64,000 bases of DNA, taken from assembly GCA_902780635.1 (NCBI GenBank), contig CACZGH010000023.1, forward strand, positions 1-64,000, read 5' to 3'. The stretch comes from an uncultured Prevotellaceae bacterium. Lineage in GTDB: Bacteria > Bacteroidota > Bacteroidia > Bacteroidales > Bacteroidaceae. The position numbers and the translations under genes were made by a program. Below the pieces are notes generated by a model that worked only from the letters and a program-made list of their open reading frames with translations, was not told where the DNA came from and ran no database searches. This document shows, in pieces, positions 7,754 to 17,082 of the stretch (positions are counted from its first letter, which is position 1; the number at the start of each line of letters is the position of its first letter).

Positions 7754-10700
7754 TTAGAATGTTACCGACACACCAAAGTTCAAGACGCGCTGGTTCATGT
7801 AGGCATCGCCAGCCGAGTTTGTCTGTATCTCAGGATCCTGCTGGTACTTGTCGTAGCTGGTCCAGGTGAAGAGATTATAGGCGTTCATGTAGAGTCGCAG
7901 ACTACTGAGGAAACGGGGAGTCCACTTCTTTGGGAAGTCATACGACAGGTCGATCGTCTTCAGCCTGATGTACCATGCATCGATGAGCCAGAAGTCCGAC
8001 ATGTATGCAGAGGCACTGTTCACTGTCGATGGATTGCTGGTGAGTCGTGGGAAGTTGATGGATTCATGGGCGTCATAGCGCTCCCGTGTCCACCGCTCTT
8101 GGTGGAGAGGCTGGAACTGGCTCTTGAAGGGCTCAATACCCGTACCCACCACACTGAAGCTGTAGTTGAACGAGCCCTGTAGGAGCACGCTCAGTGTCAG
8201 TCCCTTCCAGTTGCCGCCTACTGTCCATCCCAATGTGGTGTTTGGCAGGTTAGGCCGTCCGATGGCGCTCTTGTCATAGTCGTCGATGACGCCATCACCA
8301 TTCAGGTCTTTATACTTCAGGTCGCCGGCCTGCACGGGGATGTCGGTATTGGGCACAGCAGGTGCCCCCTCGGCCTTGGCCTCTATCAGGGCGATATCCT
8401 CGGGCGTATAATAGCCGTTCCAGGTATAGCCAAACTGTTGGCCGATAGAGTGTCCTGTCTGTGCCAGCCAGGGATACATCTGCTGCGCCTCAGCCATATA
8501 CACTATCTTGTTCTTCGCATACGAGAAGACCAGGTTTGTGTTGAATCCCCAGTCGCCCCAGTGGTTGCGGTAGCCCACTTGTCCGTCGAAACCGTGGTTG
8601 GTGGTCCTTGCTATGTTGATGGGCGACGTGCCCACACCGAGCATCAGAGGGATGTCGTTGCGATAGACCAGCTGGTCGTAGCGTTTGTCATAGAAATAGT
8701 CGAGTGTGATAGACACCGAGTTCCAGAGGTTGATATCGAGACCGATGTCAAACTTCTTGGCCTTCTCCCATGTCACATGGTCGTTGCCCAATGCTCCCTC
8801 GCGATAGCCAGGGAAGTGCTCCTCTTCATATTCTGCAAAGAAATACTCACGTCCCACTTCGTAGACCTGATTGTAGAGGTAGCGGTTGCCCATCGCCACG
8901 TCGCTTCCTACCAGACCATAACTGGAACGAATTTTCAGCAGGTCGACACCTTTGACGGCCTTCTGGAACCAGGGCTCCTCTGAGATAGCCCAGCCAGCAC
9001 CTACTGCCGGGAACCAACCGAAGCGGTGATCCTTGCCGAAGCGGTCGCTGCCATTGTATGCAGTGTTGAAATCCAGCAAGTAACGGTTCTTATACTTATA
9101 GCTGAGCTTCAGCGTGGTGCCCATAAATTTCTCAGGCACTTTGGGTTCTCCCACCCATCCGGGGGTGTTGAGCTCAGTAGTGGTGCTCTCGCGGTTGTAG
9201 AACAACATAGCCTCTACGTCGTGAGCATCATCGAAGACGCGGTGATAGTTCAGCGAAGCCATGAGGTTCATGTCCTTGATGGCTGTACGCGGGTCGACGG
9301 TAATGGCTGGCACACCCTTTGTGAACACGTTGTTGGGATTGATGGTATAGGTATCGGTAGCCGAGTTATAGTGCCATGTGGGGAAGTCATTGCCATCGCG
9401 CCACGCCGCACGCGCATTTTCATCGATGGTAGAATAGGCCAGTCGCACATTCGACGACAATCCCTTCGTCAGGAATCCCATATCCCAGTTAGCCTGATAG
9501 AGCAGGTTGTTGTCGTTACGACGTGAGCGCACATAGCCCTCGTTGGCCAGGCGGGCATTCAGCGTAGGCCGGCGTGAGTCAGTGTCATAGTAATAGGCAT
9601 ATGTCCCATTAGGGTTCATCACTGGTGCCGAATAGGGATGCATGGCTGAGAAGTTGTATATCTCGCCTGTGGCATTGATGCCTCGCGGCTCGTTGATATT
9701 CATGAAGCGCGAGGTGATGTCGAGCCTCATCGACAGGTTTTTCGTCACCTGGAAGTCCAGGTTCGTACGGAAGTTGAAGCGACGATAGCGATAATTGCTA
9801 TTCAGCTCGTCTCCCGAGTCGAAGTCGCGCACCAGTCCATTCTGGCTGAAGTAGCCTACTGAAACGAAGTACTTCAGGCGGTCGGATCCTCCTGACACGT
9901 CGACATTGACGTTCGACTGCTGCGCCGTTTTCTTGAATATCTCGTCATACCAGTTCACGTCGGGATAGCCATAGGGGTCGTCACCAGTGCGGAAGTGTTC
10001 CAGGTCGACATCGTTGAAGCGAGGTTGCAGGCCGTCATTGGCCCTGGCCTCGTTGACCAGCATGGCCGTCTCATAGCTGCCCAGGAACTTAGGGGTACGC
10101 ACAGGCATCTGCAGGCCAGTCTCCATACGCACATTGATCTTCGGTGCACCACTCTCACCGCGCCGCGTCTTGACCACCAACACGCCGTTGGCGCCCTTGA
10201 TACCATAGATAGCCGTTGTTGAGGCATCCTTCAGGATAGAGATGCTTTCTATCTCGTTGACGTTGATCTGCGAAAGCTGGTCGTAGGTGTATTCCACATC
10301 GTCGACCACGATGAGGGGCTTGTTGCCGTCACTGTTCAGTGAGCTCACACCACGTATGAAGAAATCGGAGGCGTCCTTGCCCGGCTGTCCGCTGCGCTGC
10401 TGTGAGAAGAAGCCAGGCAGCTTGCCCGCCAGCGTGTTCTGAACGCTGCTCACAGGTACCTTCTGCAGCTCCTTTCCCTGAATGGCACTCACCGCTCCAG
10501 TCATGGTGATGCGCTTCACCTGGCCGTAGCCCACCACGACGAGTTCTTCCAGCGAGGTGTTGTCAGTCTGCATCGCCACGTTGAGCACTGCGCCACTGGG
10601 CACAGTCGAATATTCGCGAAAGCCGATATATGTAAACGTCAGGCGTTCGCCCTCGCCGACAGTGAGCGAGTAACGGCCGTCGTAGTCGGTCACGGTGCCG

Positions 10701-10849
10701 TTGTTCGTGCCCTTCACCTTGATGCTCACACCGATGAGCGCCTCACCATCGTCGGCCGAGGTGACCACGCCGCTTACTGTTCTTGTCTGGCCATGTGCGG
10801 CCACCATGTATGCACACAGGCATAGCATTATATAAATGACTCGTTTCAT
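7754..10849 (-). CDS. SusC/RagA-family TonB-dependent outer-membrane transporter (with carboxypeptidase-D-like domain)
   Basis: A 1031-residue protein with signal peptide (MKRVIYIMLCLCAYMVAAHG). It has a carboxypeptidase-regulatory-like domain at about 24-100 (TVSGVVTSADDGEALIGVSI), the TonB-box-like stretch LEELVVVGYG near 105-115, a plug with the SusC signature (FFIRGVSSLNSDGNKPLIVV, then DDVEY), and a large beta-barrel ending in VSVTF with the terminal aromatic expected for barrel assembly. SusC proteins import oligosaccharides together with a SusD lid. It follows a susD by 3 bases, so gene order here is D then C. Which SusD it pairs with is not certain. Confidence 0.95.
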   Translation of the reverse strand: MKRVIYIMLCLCAYMVAAHGQTRTVSGVVTSADDGEALIGVSIKVKGTNNGTVTDYDGRYSLTVGEGERLTFTYIGFREYSTVPSGAVLNVAMQTDNTSLEELVVVGYGQVKRITMTGAVSAIQGKELQKVPVSSVQNTLAGKLPGFFSQQRSGQPGKDASDFFIRGVSSLNSDGNKPLIVVDDVEYTYDQLSQINVNEIESISILKDASTTAIYGIKGANGVLVVKTRRGESGAPKINVRMETGLQMPVRTPKFLGSYETAMLVNEARANDGLQPRFNDVDLEHFRTGDDPYGYPDVNWYDEIFKKTAQQSNVNVDVSGGSDRLKYFVSVGYFSQNGLVRDFDSGDELNSNYRYRRFNFRTNLDFQVTKNLSMRLDITSRFMNINEPRGINATGEIYNFSAMHPYSAPVMNPNGTYAYYYDTDSRRPTLNARLANEGYVRSRRNDNNLLYQANWDMGFLTKGLSSNVRLAYSTIDENARAAWRDGNDFPTWHYNSATDTYTINPNNVFTKGVPAITVDPRTAIKDMNLMASLNYHRVFDDAHDVEAMLFYNRESTTTELNTPGWVGEPKVPEKFMGTTLKLSYKYKNRYLLDFNTAYNGSDRFGKDHRFGWFPAVGAGWAISEEPWFQKAVKGVDLLKIRSSYGLVGSDVAMGNRYLYNQVYEVGREYFFAEYEEEHFPGYREGALGNDHVTWEKAKKFDIGLDINLWNSVSITLDYFYDKRYDQLVYRNDIPLMLGVGTSPINIARTTNHGFDGQVGYRNHWGDWGFNTNLVFSYAKNKIVYMAEAQQMYPWLAQTGHSIGQQFGYTWNGYYTPEDIALIEAKAEGAPAVPNTDIPVQAGDLKYKDLNGDGVIDDYDKSAIGRPNLPNTTLGWTVGGNWKGLTLSVLLQGSFNYSFSVVGTGIEPFKSQFQPLHQERWTRERYDAHESINFPRLTSNPSTVNSASAYMSDFWLIDAWYIRLKTIDLSYDFPKKWTPRFLSSLRLYMNAYNLFTWTSYDKYQQDPEIQTNSAGDAYMNQRVLNFGVSVTF

Positions 10850-10852
10850 AGC

Positions 10853-12625
10853 TTAATTCCAATTGGGGTTCTGAACCATGTTCCTGTTCTTGATCACTTC
10901 GCTATAGGGAATGGGGTAGAGGTAGTTGCGCGGTTGGAAGTCAATCTTCAGCACGTCAATGCGTGAATAAGTCGTGTTGCCACCCGACCCCTCTACGATG
11001 TGCATGCCCTGCAGCGGTTGGGCAAACACTTGTTCGGCAATGCGCCAGCGACGAATGTCGTAGAAGCGGTGCTCTTCGAATGCCAACTCGATACGCCGCT
11101 CATTACGTATGACGGTGCGCATCTCGTCCTGCGTCATGTCCTGCTTCAGGCCATATCGATAGCCCGCCACGTTGCCACGCTTTATCCCGGCCCGTTCGCG
11201 CAGCTTGTAGAGCGCATCATAGACCTCAGACGTGGGCCCTGCCGCCTCGTTCTCAGCCTCAGCAAAGTTGAGCAGCGTCTCGGCATAGCGGAACATCACC
11301 CACACATGGTGCACCGACGAATACTCACTGGCGTTCTGGAATTTCCCCATGAACTTACACATGAAGTAGCTGGTCAGCGAGTAGTCGGCTCCGTTGGCCG
11401 GGTTGTTGGCACCTCCCTGCCAGGTGGCGAGCGTTGTTCCTAGCCACTGCGATCCATTATGCAGGATGGTCTTGTCCAGGCGTGGGTCGCGGTGGGCATA
11501 GGGGTCGGCATCTGTGTAGCTGTAGGTAGGGCTGTCGCCGGGCATGCGGCCATCAGCCATGGGAAAGGCATCCACCAGATTCTGGGTGGGACAGGTGCGC
11601 CCGTTGCCCAGTCGGCTGCCCGTAAAACCCAGTGGACCGTTATTGTTCTCCACACTGGTACCGTCGCCGCCTTGTCGGAAGAATATCAACTCGGGGTTGG
11701 CACCATAGTCATAGAAATTGAGGAAGACATCACGCACATCCTCGGTCAGGGTGACGCTGTCCTTGCCCAAATGACCTTCGCCCGTCATCAATTCCCGTGC
11801 TGCATCGGCTGCCAGCCGCCAGCGGTTTGCATCATAGTTGGCATAGCCCACCAGCTCGTTGCCCTCCATGAGCGTTTTGCCATTGAAGAGTGGCGAGGCA
11901 GCATAGAGCAGCACACGCGACTTCAAGGCCTGGCAGGCCTGTTTCGTAGGTGCATGGGCAAATTCTGCCACGTTGCTCATGGTGCCCACGCTGCGCAACG
12001 AGTCCTTGATGTCGTCCAGCTCATTGACGATATAGTCCACACACTCAGCAAAGGTGTTGCGCGGCAATTCAATGTCGTCGTCGAGTTCAAAAACCTTGTC
12101 GCGCACTAGTGGCACACCTCCATAACGGCGCAGCAGCTGGAAGTAGAACCATGCTCTCAGGAAACGGGCCTCGGCACGAAACGACACTCCCAGCGGGCGT
12201 GTCTGGCCCAGGGCGTTGCGATAGGTGTCACGATAGGGCACCTTGTCTATGCCGGAAAGCAGAATGTTCACCTTGCGTATACCTGTGTAGTACTGCCCCC
12301 AGCGCATATCGCTCGAAACGCTGTTGCTGGCAGTGAACCGCCCTGTGGCGATGCGGAGCACATCGGGTTCGCCGTCCATATCGATACAGATGGCATCGTC
12401 AGAGGCGGCATCGAGATAGTATCCACCCACACGGTTATGACCATTCTCCATGATGTCATAGATGGAATTTAGATACTGTCGTGCCTGTTTGCCCAGAGAG
12501 TCGGTCGTAGAGAACAGATACTCGGTAGTGAACTCGTCGGCAGGCAGCGACTCGTAGTTGTCCATACAGGCTGTGAGGGCCAGCGATGACACTACTGAAA
12601 GAAATATATATTTGATAGCTTTCAT
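10853..12625 (-). CDS. SusD/RagB-family nutrient-binding outer-membrane lipoprotein
   Basis: A 590-residue lipoprotein with lipobox SLALTAC (Cys20). The TPR-rich SusD fold is visible from RAEARFLRAWFYFQLLRRYG, followed by GGVPLV, near 155-180. A canonical C-terminal SusD_RagB part follows (IRNERRIELAFEEHRFYDIR near 495-515, and YLYPIPYSEV near the end). It caps a SusC barrel on the cell surface and binds the glycan. It lies 15 bases after the susC at 12641-15478 and 3 bases before the susC at 7754-10849, so both could be partners; the preceding susC is the conventional one. Confidence 0.95.
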   Translation of the reverse strand: MKAIKYIFLSVVSSLALTACMDNYESLPADEFTTEYLFSTTDSLGKQARQYLNSIYDIMENGHNRVGGYYLDAASDDAICIDMDGEPDVLRIATGRFTASNSVSSDMRWGQYYTGIRKVNILLSGIDKVPYRDTYRNALGQTRPLGVSFRAEARFLRAWFYFQLLRRYGGVPLVRDKVFELDDDIELPRNTFAECVDYIVNELDDIKDSLRSVGTMSNVAEFAHAPTKQACQALKSRVLLYAASPLFNGKTLMEGNELVGYANYDANRWRLAADAARELMTGEGHLGKDSVTLTEDVRDVFLNFYDYGANPELIFFRQGGDGTSVENNNGPLGFTGSRLGNGRTCPTQNLVDAFPMADGRMPGDSPTYSYTDADPYAHRDPRLDKTILHNGSQWLGTTLATWQGGANNPANGADYSLTSYFMCKFMGKFQNASEYSSVHHVWVMFRYAETLLNFAEAENEAAGPTSEVYDALYKLRERAGIKRGNVAGYRYGLKQDMTQDEMRTVIRNERRIELAFEEHRFYDIRRWRIAEQVFAQPLQGMHIVEGSGGNTTYSRIDVLKIDFQPRNYLYPIPYSEVIKNRNMVQNPNWN

Positions 12626-12640
12626 ACCTTCGTCATGTAT

Positions 12641-15478
12641 TTAGAAATTGAGATTGATACCTGTGAAGAAGCAGCGCTGCAAGGGAGAGGAGGTGAAGCT
12701 GACCTCTGGGTCCACCAGGTCGCAGGCGGAGAAGGTCAGTGCATTCTGTGCATTGACGAACAGTTTCACGCGTATACCCCCGAGATGGTTACGGCAGAGC
12801 TGCTCTGGCAGGTTGTAGGCCAGCTGCACATTCTTAAGGCGTATGAAGTTGCCCTTGTGCATCCAGAGCGACGAGCCGTAGTAGCCACCGTAGTTATAGG
12901 TGTTGCCACCGGCCGACAGCCGTGGATAGGTGGCCGTGGCTGCCGTTTCGGGTGTCCATCGGCCCACGATATTCCGGTAGGCCTGACCATAGCTGTTGCC
13001 AATGCTCTGGAACCCCTCGACAAGGGTACGGTCGTTGACATAAAGGTCGCGGTTATATACGCCCTGCCATAGCATGCTCAGTTCGAAACCCTTGAAACTG
13101 AGGCCCAGGTCAAGCCCAAAGTAATGCAGCGGTTTGTCACCGCCTATCACCGTCCGGTCATACTCATCTATGATGTTGTCGTTGTTCAGGTCGGCATATT
13201 TCACGTCGCCCGGCTGCACCTTCACACCCTGCATCACAGGATAACCGCTGGCAATGTCGGCAGCTGACAGGAAGCCGATGGCCTGCAGGCCGTAGACTAC
13301 ACCCAGCGGGCGCCCCGTTTGCCGCAGGTAGTTGTAGGGCTGTTCCTGCTCGTCCATGAACAGCAGTTTTGTCTTCTCCAAGCTCCAGTTGCCTGCCACA
13401 TAGTAGCCCACCGCTCCTATATGGTCACGCCATGCCAGTGACAGCTCGATGCCCTGCCTACGCGACCTGCCGATGTTCTCTGTCGGATAGGTGGCACCTA
13501 TCAACTCGATGCTCTTGCCACGCGTCTGTAGCAGGTCTAGATACTTGTCATTGTAGTATTCCACCACGGCCTCCAAGCGGTTGCCCAGCAAGGTGCCCTC
13601 CACACCGATGTTCAGCTTGTGAGCCTTCTCATAGGTAATGAAGGCATTGGCCAGAGGCATGGTCTCGGTGGTGAAGATGCCGCCATTGGTGCTCTGCGAA
13701 GTGCCCTGTGGGTAGGCTGCTGTGGCATTCTGCGAGAACCGCTGTCGATACTGGTAGTAGCCTGAGTTGTCAATACCATTGCCTGTGTGTCCATAGGTGG
13801 CACGCAGTTTCAGCTGGTTCACCCAAGTCACAGGCTGCATGAACTGCTCACGACTGATGTCCCACGCAGCACCCACAGCAAAGAACTGTCCCCAGCGGTT
13901 GTCGGGTGCATAGCGGTTGAAGTAGCTCTGCGTCATAGCTGCCTCCAGGTAGTAGCGACGATTGTAGTCATAGCTTACGCTCTCCATGATGTCCGATGGT
14001 ATCATGGGCAGGTCATACTGCACCACCTCATGACGGGTGTCGCCCATGACGCTGGCCTTCATATGATGCATCCCCCACTGGCGTTCATAGTCCAGCGAGA
14101 GCCTTCCATAGAGGTTCTGGTATGACGAAACTGCCCTGAAACTGTTGCCTTGTGACACAGAGTTGCCATAAAGCAGGTAGGTGGGCTGTCCGTCCACAAT
14201 GCTATAGTTATAGACGGGGTTCTGCTTGGTGCGTACAATGGCCGTGCGCGTCTGGTGTGTCACGCTCCCCGTCAGGTTGGCTGACAGGCCCCTCACCAGC
14301 TTGTTGAAATCATATTTAAGCGAGAGGGTTGCCATGATGTCACGCATATTGTCGTTGATATAGCCCGACTCCCAAGCCTGTGCCGCCAGGTTGTTGGTAT
14401 GTGCCATGCTGCCGCCCCACGTGCCATTGGGGTTATGCACCGGGTAGGCGTTGTTGGGCGTTTGCCAGATGTTCAGCAACAGATCGCTGTAGCCTGAGCC
14501 CGAACCGCCTGGCTGGTTGCCCTCTATCACACGCCCTATGGCCGACATCGTGGCGGTGAAGTCGTCCGTCACGTTGATGTTCACCTTCGAGGAAATGGCG
14601 TATCGGTTGAAGTCGAGGTTGGTGTTGTAGCCGTTGTTATCGTTGGTCTTGAAGAGTCCCTGCTCGTTGATATAGCCTAGCGAAACAAAGAACTGCGCCA
14701 CCCGGCCGCCACCACTGACGTTCAGATTGTACGACTGCGACAGTGCGTTTTTCTTCATGAGCTCGTCGTACCAGTTTACGTCTGGATGTGTGAAGGGCTG
14801 GGACTGTGATTGATAGGCATCGCGGTCGGCAGCATCATAGATGGCCGAGCGTCCGTCGTTCTGCAGGGCTTCGTTCAGCAGGTAGGCATATTGTGCGGCA
14901 CCCAGCGGCTTCTGCTCGAAGGTGTTGCTGTGGATACCCCACTTGGCGGTGAAACCAAAGTGCAGGCGGTCGTGCGTCGGCGTCTTTGTGGTGATGACAA
15001 GTGCACCGCGTGAGCTCTTCATGCCGAGAAACATCGACGAGAGGGCATCGCGTTTCAGCTTGACGCTCTCTATGGCCTCAGGGTCGAGCGACACCATGTC
15101 GCGCTCCACACCGTCGACAATGATGACTGGCGCCATACCACGGGCGCTCAGAGAGAAACGCGTGTTGTCGCCAAATGGCACCTGACCGTAGGATGCAGGA
15201 CGGTTGCCTATCAGGTCGCCCGTGGTGTTCACCGATATACGGGGTAGGTCACTGCCACGGTACTGCCCAATGTTGAAACCAGCCATGCGTCCCTGAAGCG
15301 ACGTCAGAATGTCGGTAGAGAGATATTTCTCCATGTCGTGGCCGCTGACCGCCGTCTGTGAACCTGAGGCATAGCCGGCAGCCACAGTGTCGGGCAGCTG
15401 GTCGGTCTGGCCATAGCCTCGGGTGCCCAAAGCCACCAAAGCTGTGACCATAAGTATAGTGCGGGTAGTTGCTTTCAT
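12641..15478 (-). CDS. SusC-like TonB-dependent transporter lacking the N-terminal carboxypeptidase-D-like domain
   Basis: The start is placed at the ATG at 15478, where the signal peptide (MKATTRTILMVTALVALGTR...YGQ) begins; the frame continues upstream to 15517 only by overlapping the preceding gene. The 945-residue protein goes almost directly from the signal peptide to the plug (EKYLSTDILTSLQGRMAGFN and VIIVDGVERDMVSLDPEAIE). The usual CarboxypepD_reg-like domain and clear TonB-box segment of SusC are missing. The barrel is complete (YDELMKKNALSQSYNLNVSG, terminal LNF). Short SusC variants of this kind occur in some PULs that also have DUF4961 and DUF5004 genes, which are the two genes just upstream here. 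Confidence 0.9.
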   Translation of the reverse strand: MKATTRTILMVTALVALGTRGYGQTDQLPDTVAAGYASGSQTAVSGHDMEKYLSTDILTSLQGRMAGFNIGQYRGSDLPRISVNTTGDLIGNRPASYGQVPFGDNTRFSLSARGMAPVIIVDGVERDMVSLDPEAIESVKLKRDALSSMFLGMKSSRGALVITTKTPTHDRLHFGFTAKWGIHSNTFEQKPLGAAQYAYLLNEALQNDGRSAIYDAADRDAYQSQSQPFTHPDVNWYDELMKKNALSQSYNLNVSGGGRVAQFFVSLGYINEQGLFKTNDNNGYNTNLDFNRYAISSKVNINVTDDFTATMSAIGRVIEGNQPGGSGSGYSDLLLNIWQTPNNAYPVHNPNGTWGGSMAHTNNLAAQAWESGYINDNMRDIMATLSLKYDFNKLVRGLSANLTGSVTHQTRTAIVRTKQNPVYNYSIVDGQPTYLLYGNSVSQGNSFRAVSSYQNLYGRLSLDYERQWGMHHMKASVMGDTRHEVVQYDLPMIPSDIMESVSYDYNRRYYLEAAMTQSYFNRYAPDNRWGQFFAVGAAWDISREQFMQPVTWVNQLKLRATYGHTGNGIDNSGYYQYRQRFSQNATAAYPQGTSQSTNGGIFTTETMPLANAFITYEKAHKLNIGVEGTLLGNRLEAVVEYYNDKYLDLLQTRGKSIELIGATYPTENIGRSRRQGIELSLAWRDHIGAVGYYVAGNWSLEKTKLLFMDEQEQPYNYLRQTGRPLGVVYGLQAIGFLSAADIASGYPVMQGVKVQPGDVKYADLNNDNIIDEYDRTVIGGDKPLHYFGLDLGLSFKGFELSMLWQGVYNRDLYVNDRTLVEGFQSIGNSYGQAYRNIVGRWTPETAATATYPRLSAGGNTYNYGGYYGSSLWMHKGNFIRLKNVQLAYNLPEQLCRNHLGGIRVKLFVNAQNALTFSACDLVDPEVSFTSSPLQRCFFTGINLNF

Positions 15479-15503
15479 ACTTCTGCTATTGTTTTTTGAG
15501 AGG

Positions 15504-16586
15504 TTATTCACATTCAAACTTCAGGTTAAAGGGCTCGTCGTCGCTGACAGACGATCCTAACTGTATGCGGTCATCGACCGACTGGTTGACAATGGCACTG
15601 CCATCGGCATTAGAGAAATAGTAGTCCATATACTCTATCTGCTCGCTGGAAGGCACGCCGAAGAAACCTGCCGGCCAGATAGTCAGGTTGAAACAACGTC
15701 CCAATGACTCCTGCAGGTTCATCCGTGTCTCAGGGCCTATGGGCGGAGCATTGTACACCTTCCCTTCGGTGGTGACAGCCTTGCCGCGCAGATAGACGTC
15801 GGCAGTCTCGGCTAGCGGATTGTTCTCCACAGACGGATCCAAATCGGCCTGATAGCTGATGGTTATATAGTCATCCTGCAATGCCGTGAGAGGCGACACA
15901 CGATTGAAATGGCGGTTGCAGAAGTCTATGGTCATACCCTTGCCTCCTATCACCTCGAAACATTCCGAGGCAAAGACCACCTTCTTGTGGTCGGTGCCGC
16001 CTGAGAAGCCATCGTCGGTATGGTTCACAAAGAAGCCCAGTTTGCACCTCAGGTTGCGACGGCCTGTCTTCGTGCGTACAATGATTTGATAGGTGGGGTC
16101 TTGGTTGTTGCGGATGTTCCAGGTGATATCGGTCTGATAGACCACCCACTCCATGTCGTCCAGTACATTCGGCCCCACGCCGTAGGTTGACACCAGGCAC
16201 TGCACCCATGTGCGGCCCTCGCCCCATTTGGGCAGCTGTGTGTCGGGAATGACCGACATGGACATCTCCTGGTTGCGGTCATCGGCCAGGTCGCACTTAT
16301 AAGTCACCACGCCGTTTTTGGCCATCTCCCAGTCACGGGGCACCAGCATGGCGAAAACAAACTTTGTCGTCACACCGTCATTGTCGGTGGTGCGGCACTC
16401 TATGTGGCCTCGCATTGAAAAGGTCACACCGCTGTTGGCCTTCGCCCAGTACACCTCGTTCCCGTTCTCGTCAGTCTGGGCGATGGTGTAGCTGTCTATA
16501 TACACACAGCTGAAGACTACCAGCGACACGACACAGGCTAGTGCGGCCGCTATTATAAGGTTGTTGGTTCTTTTCATCATCTTCAT
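15504..16586 (-). CDS. DUF4961-type PUL lipoprotein
   Basis: The start at 16586 (MKMMKRTNN...) precedes a lipoprotein signal with Cys27 (SLVVFSC); the longer open frame upstream overlaps the DUF5004 gene. The 360-residue product has a mostly beta-sheet composition with motifs such as FVFAMLVPRDWE and GGKGMTIDFCNRHF. I place it in the DUF4961 family from its size, its position between DUF5004 and susC, and its resemblance to the N-terminus of the DUF5005-type protein at 1073-3154. It is probably a surface glycan-binding protein, but no function is established. It lies 22 bases after the DUF5004 gene and 25 bases before susC. Confidence 0.6.
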   Translation of the reverse strand: MKMMKRTNNLIIAAALACVVSLVVFSCVYIDSYTIAQTDENGNEVYWAKANSGVTFSMRGHIECRTTDNDGVTTKFVFAMLVPRDWEMAKNGVVTYKCDLADDRNQEMSMSVIPDTQLPKWGEGRTWVQCLVSTYGVGPNVLDDMEWVVYQTDITWNIRNNQDPTYQIIVRTKTGRRNLRCKLGFFVNHTDDGFSGGTDHKKVVFASECFEVIGGKGMTIDFCNRHFNRVSPLTALQDDYITISYQADLDPSVENNPLAETADVYLRGKAVTTEGKVYNAPPIGPETRMNLQESLGRCFNLTIWPAGFFGVPSSEQIEYMDYYFSNADGSAIVNQSVDDRIQLGSSVSDDEPFNLKFECE

Positions 16587-16608
16587 AAAAATACAATGAA
16601 CGTCTCGG

Positions 16609-17061
16609 TTATTGTTCTTTTTCAAGCTTATACGTATAGACATTGCTGGCACAGCCAGGCGAGAGGGACAGCTGCAAAGCGCGCTGGCCGTTGACAACGG
16701 GGATGTTGAAATCAACGCTGACACCTGTCTCCGAACCGCTCTCGACAAACGACAGGCGGAAGGGATAGCGTGGGTCGTCGGTCATCCACTTCCCGTCTTT
16801 CTCCACTACAAACGGCAGGTAGTTCTCTATGTGATAAGTTCCGTCGGTGTTCATGTGGAGGGCAAACTTGCTGAAGTCCATGTCCGACGTGATGTCAATG
16901 TTGTTGCGGGTCACCGTCTTCAGCTTCCACACACCACTCAAGCCCTTCTCCGACTCGGCAAAGTCGTAGGGATTGGTGTCGTCGCTGAACTGCGAACAGC
17001 CAGTGAGGGCCATCAGCCAGCATCCACATGCAAAGAGGCTAAATAATAATCGATGTTTCAT
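16609..17061 (-). CDS. DUF5004-type small lipoprotein
   Basis: A 150-residue lipoprotein with lipobox ALTGC (Cys22), followed by SQFSDD, an acidic stretch like the surface-export signal of Bacteroidetes lipoproteins. The mature part begins GLSGVWKLKTVTRNNIDITS and contains a pattern of beta-strands resembling small lipocalin-like lipoproteins (GxW, then a repeated F/Y-containing strand pattern). Family placement as DUF5004 rests on size, lipobox and gene context. It may be an accessory glycan-binding protein of the transporter complex. It sits between susD (22-base gap) and the DUF4961 gene. Confidence 0.6.
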   Translation of the reverse strand: MKHRLLFSLFACGCWLMALTGCSQFSDDTNPYDFAESEKGLSGVWKLKTVTRNNIDITSDMDFSKFALHMNTDGTYHIENYLPFVVEKDGKWMTDDPRYPFRLSFVESGSETGVSVDFNIPVVNGQRALQLSLSPGCASNVYTYKLEKEQ

Positions 17062-17082
17062 ATTCTCTTCTGTTTTTTTGTT

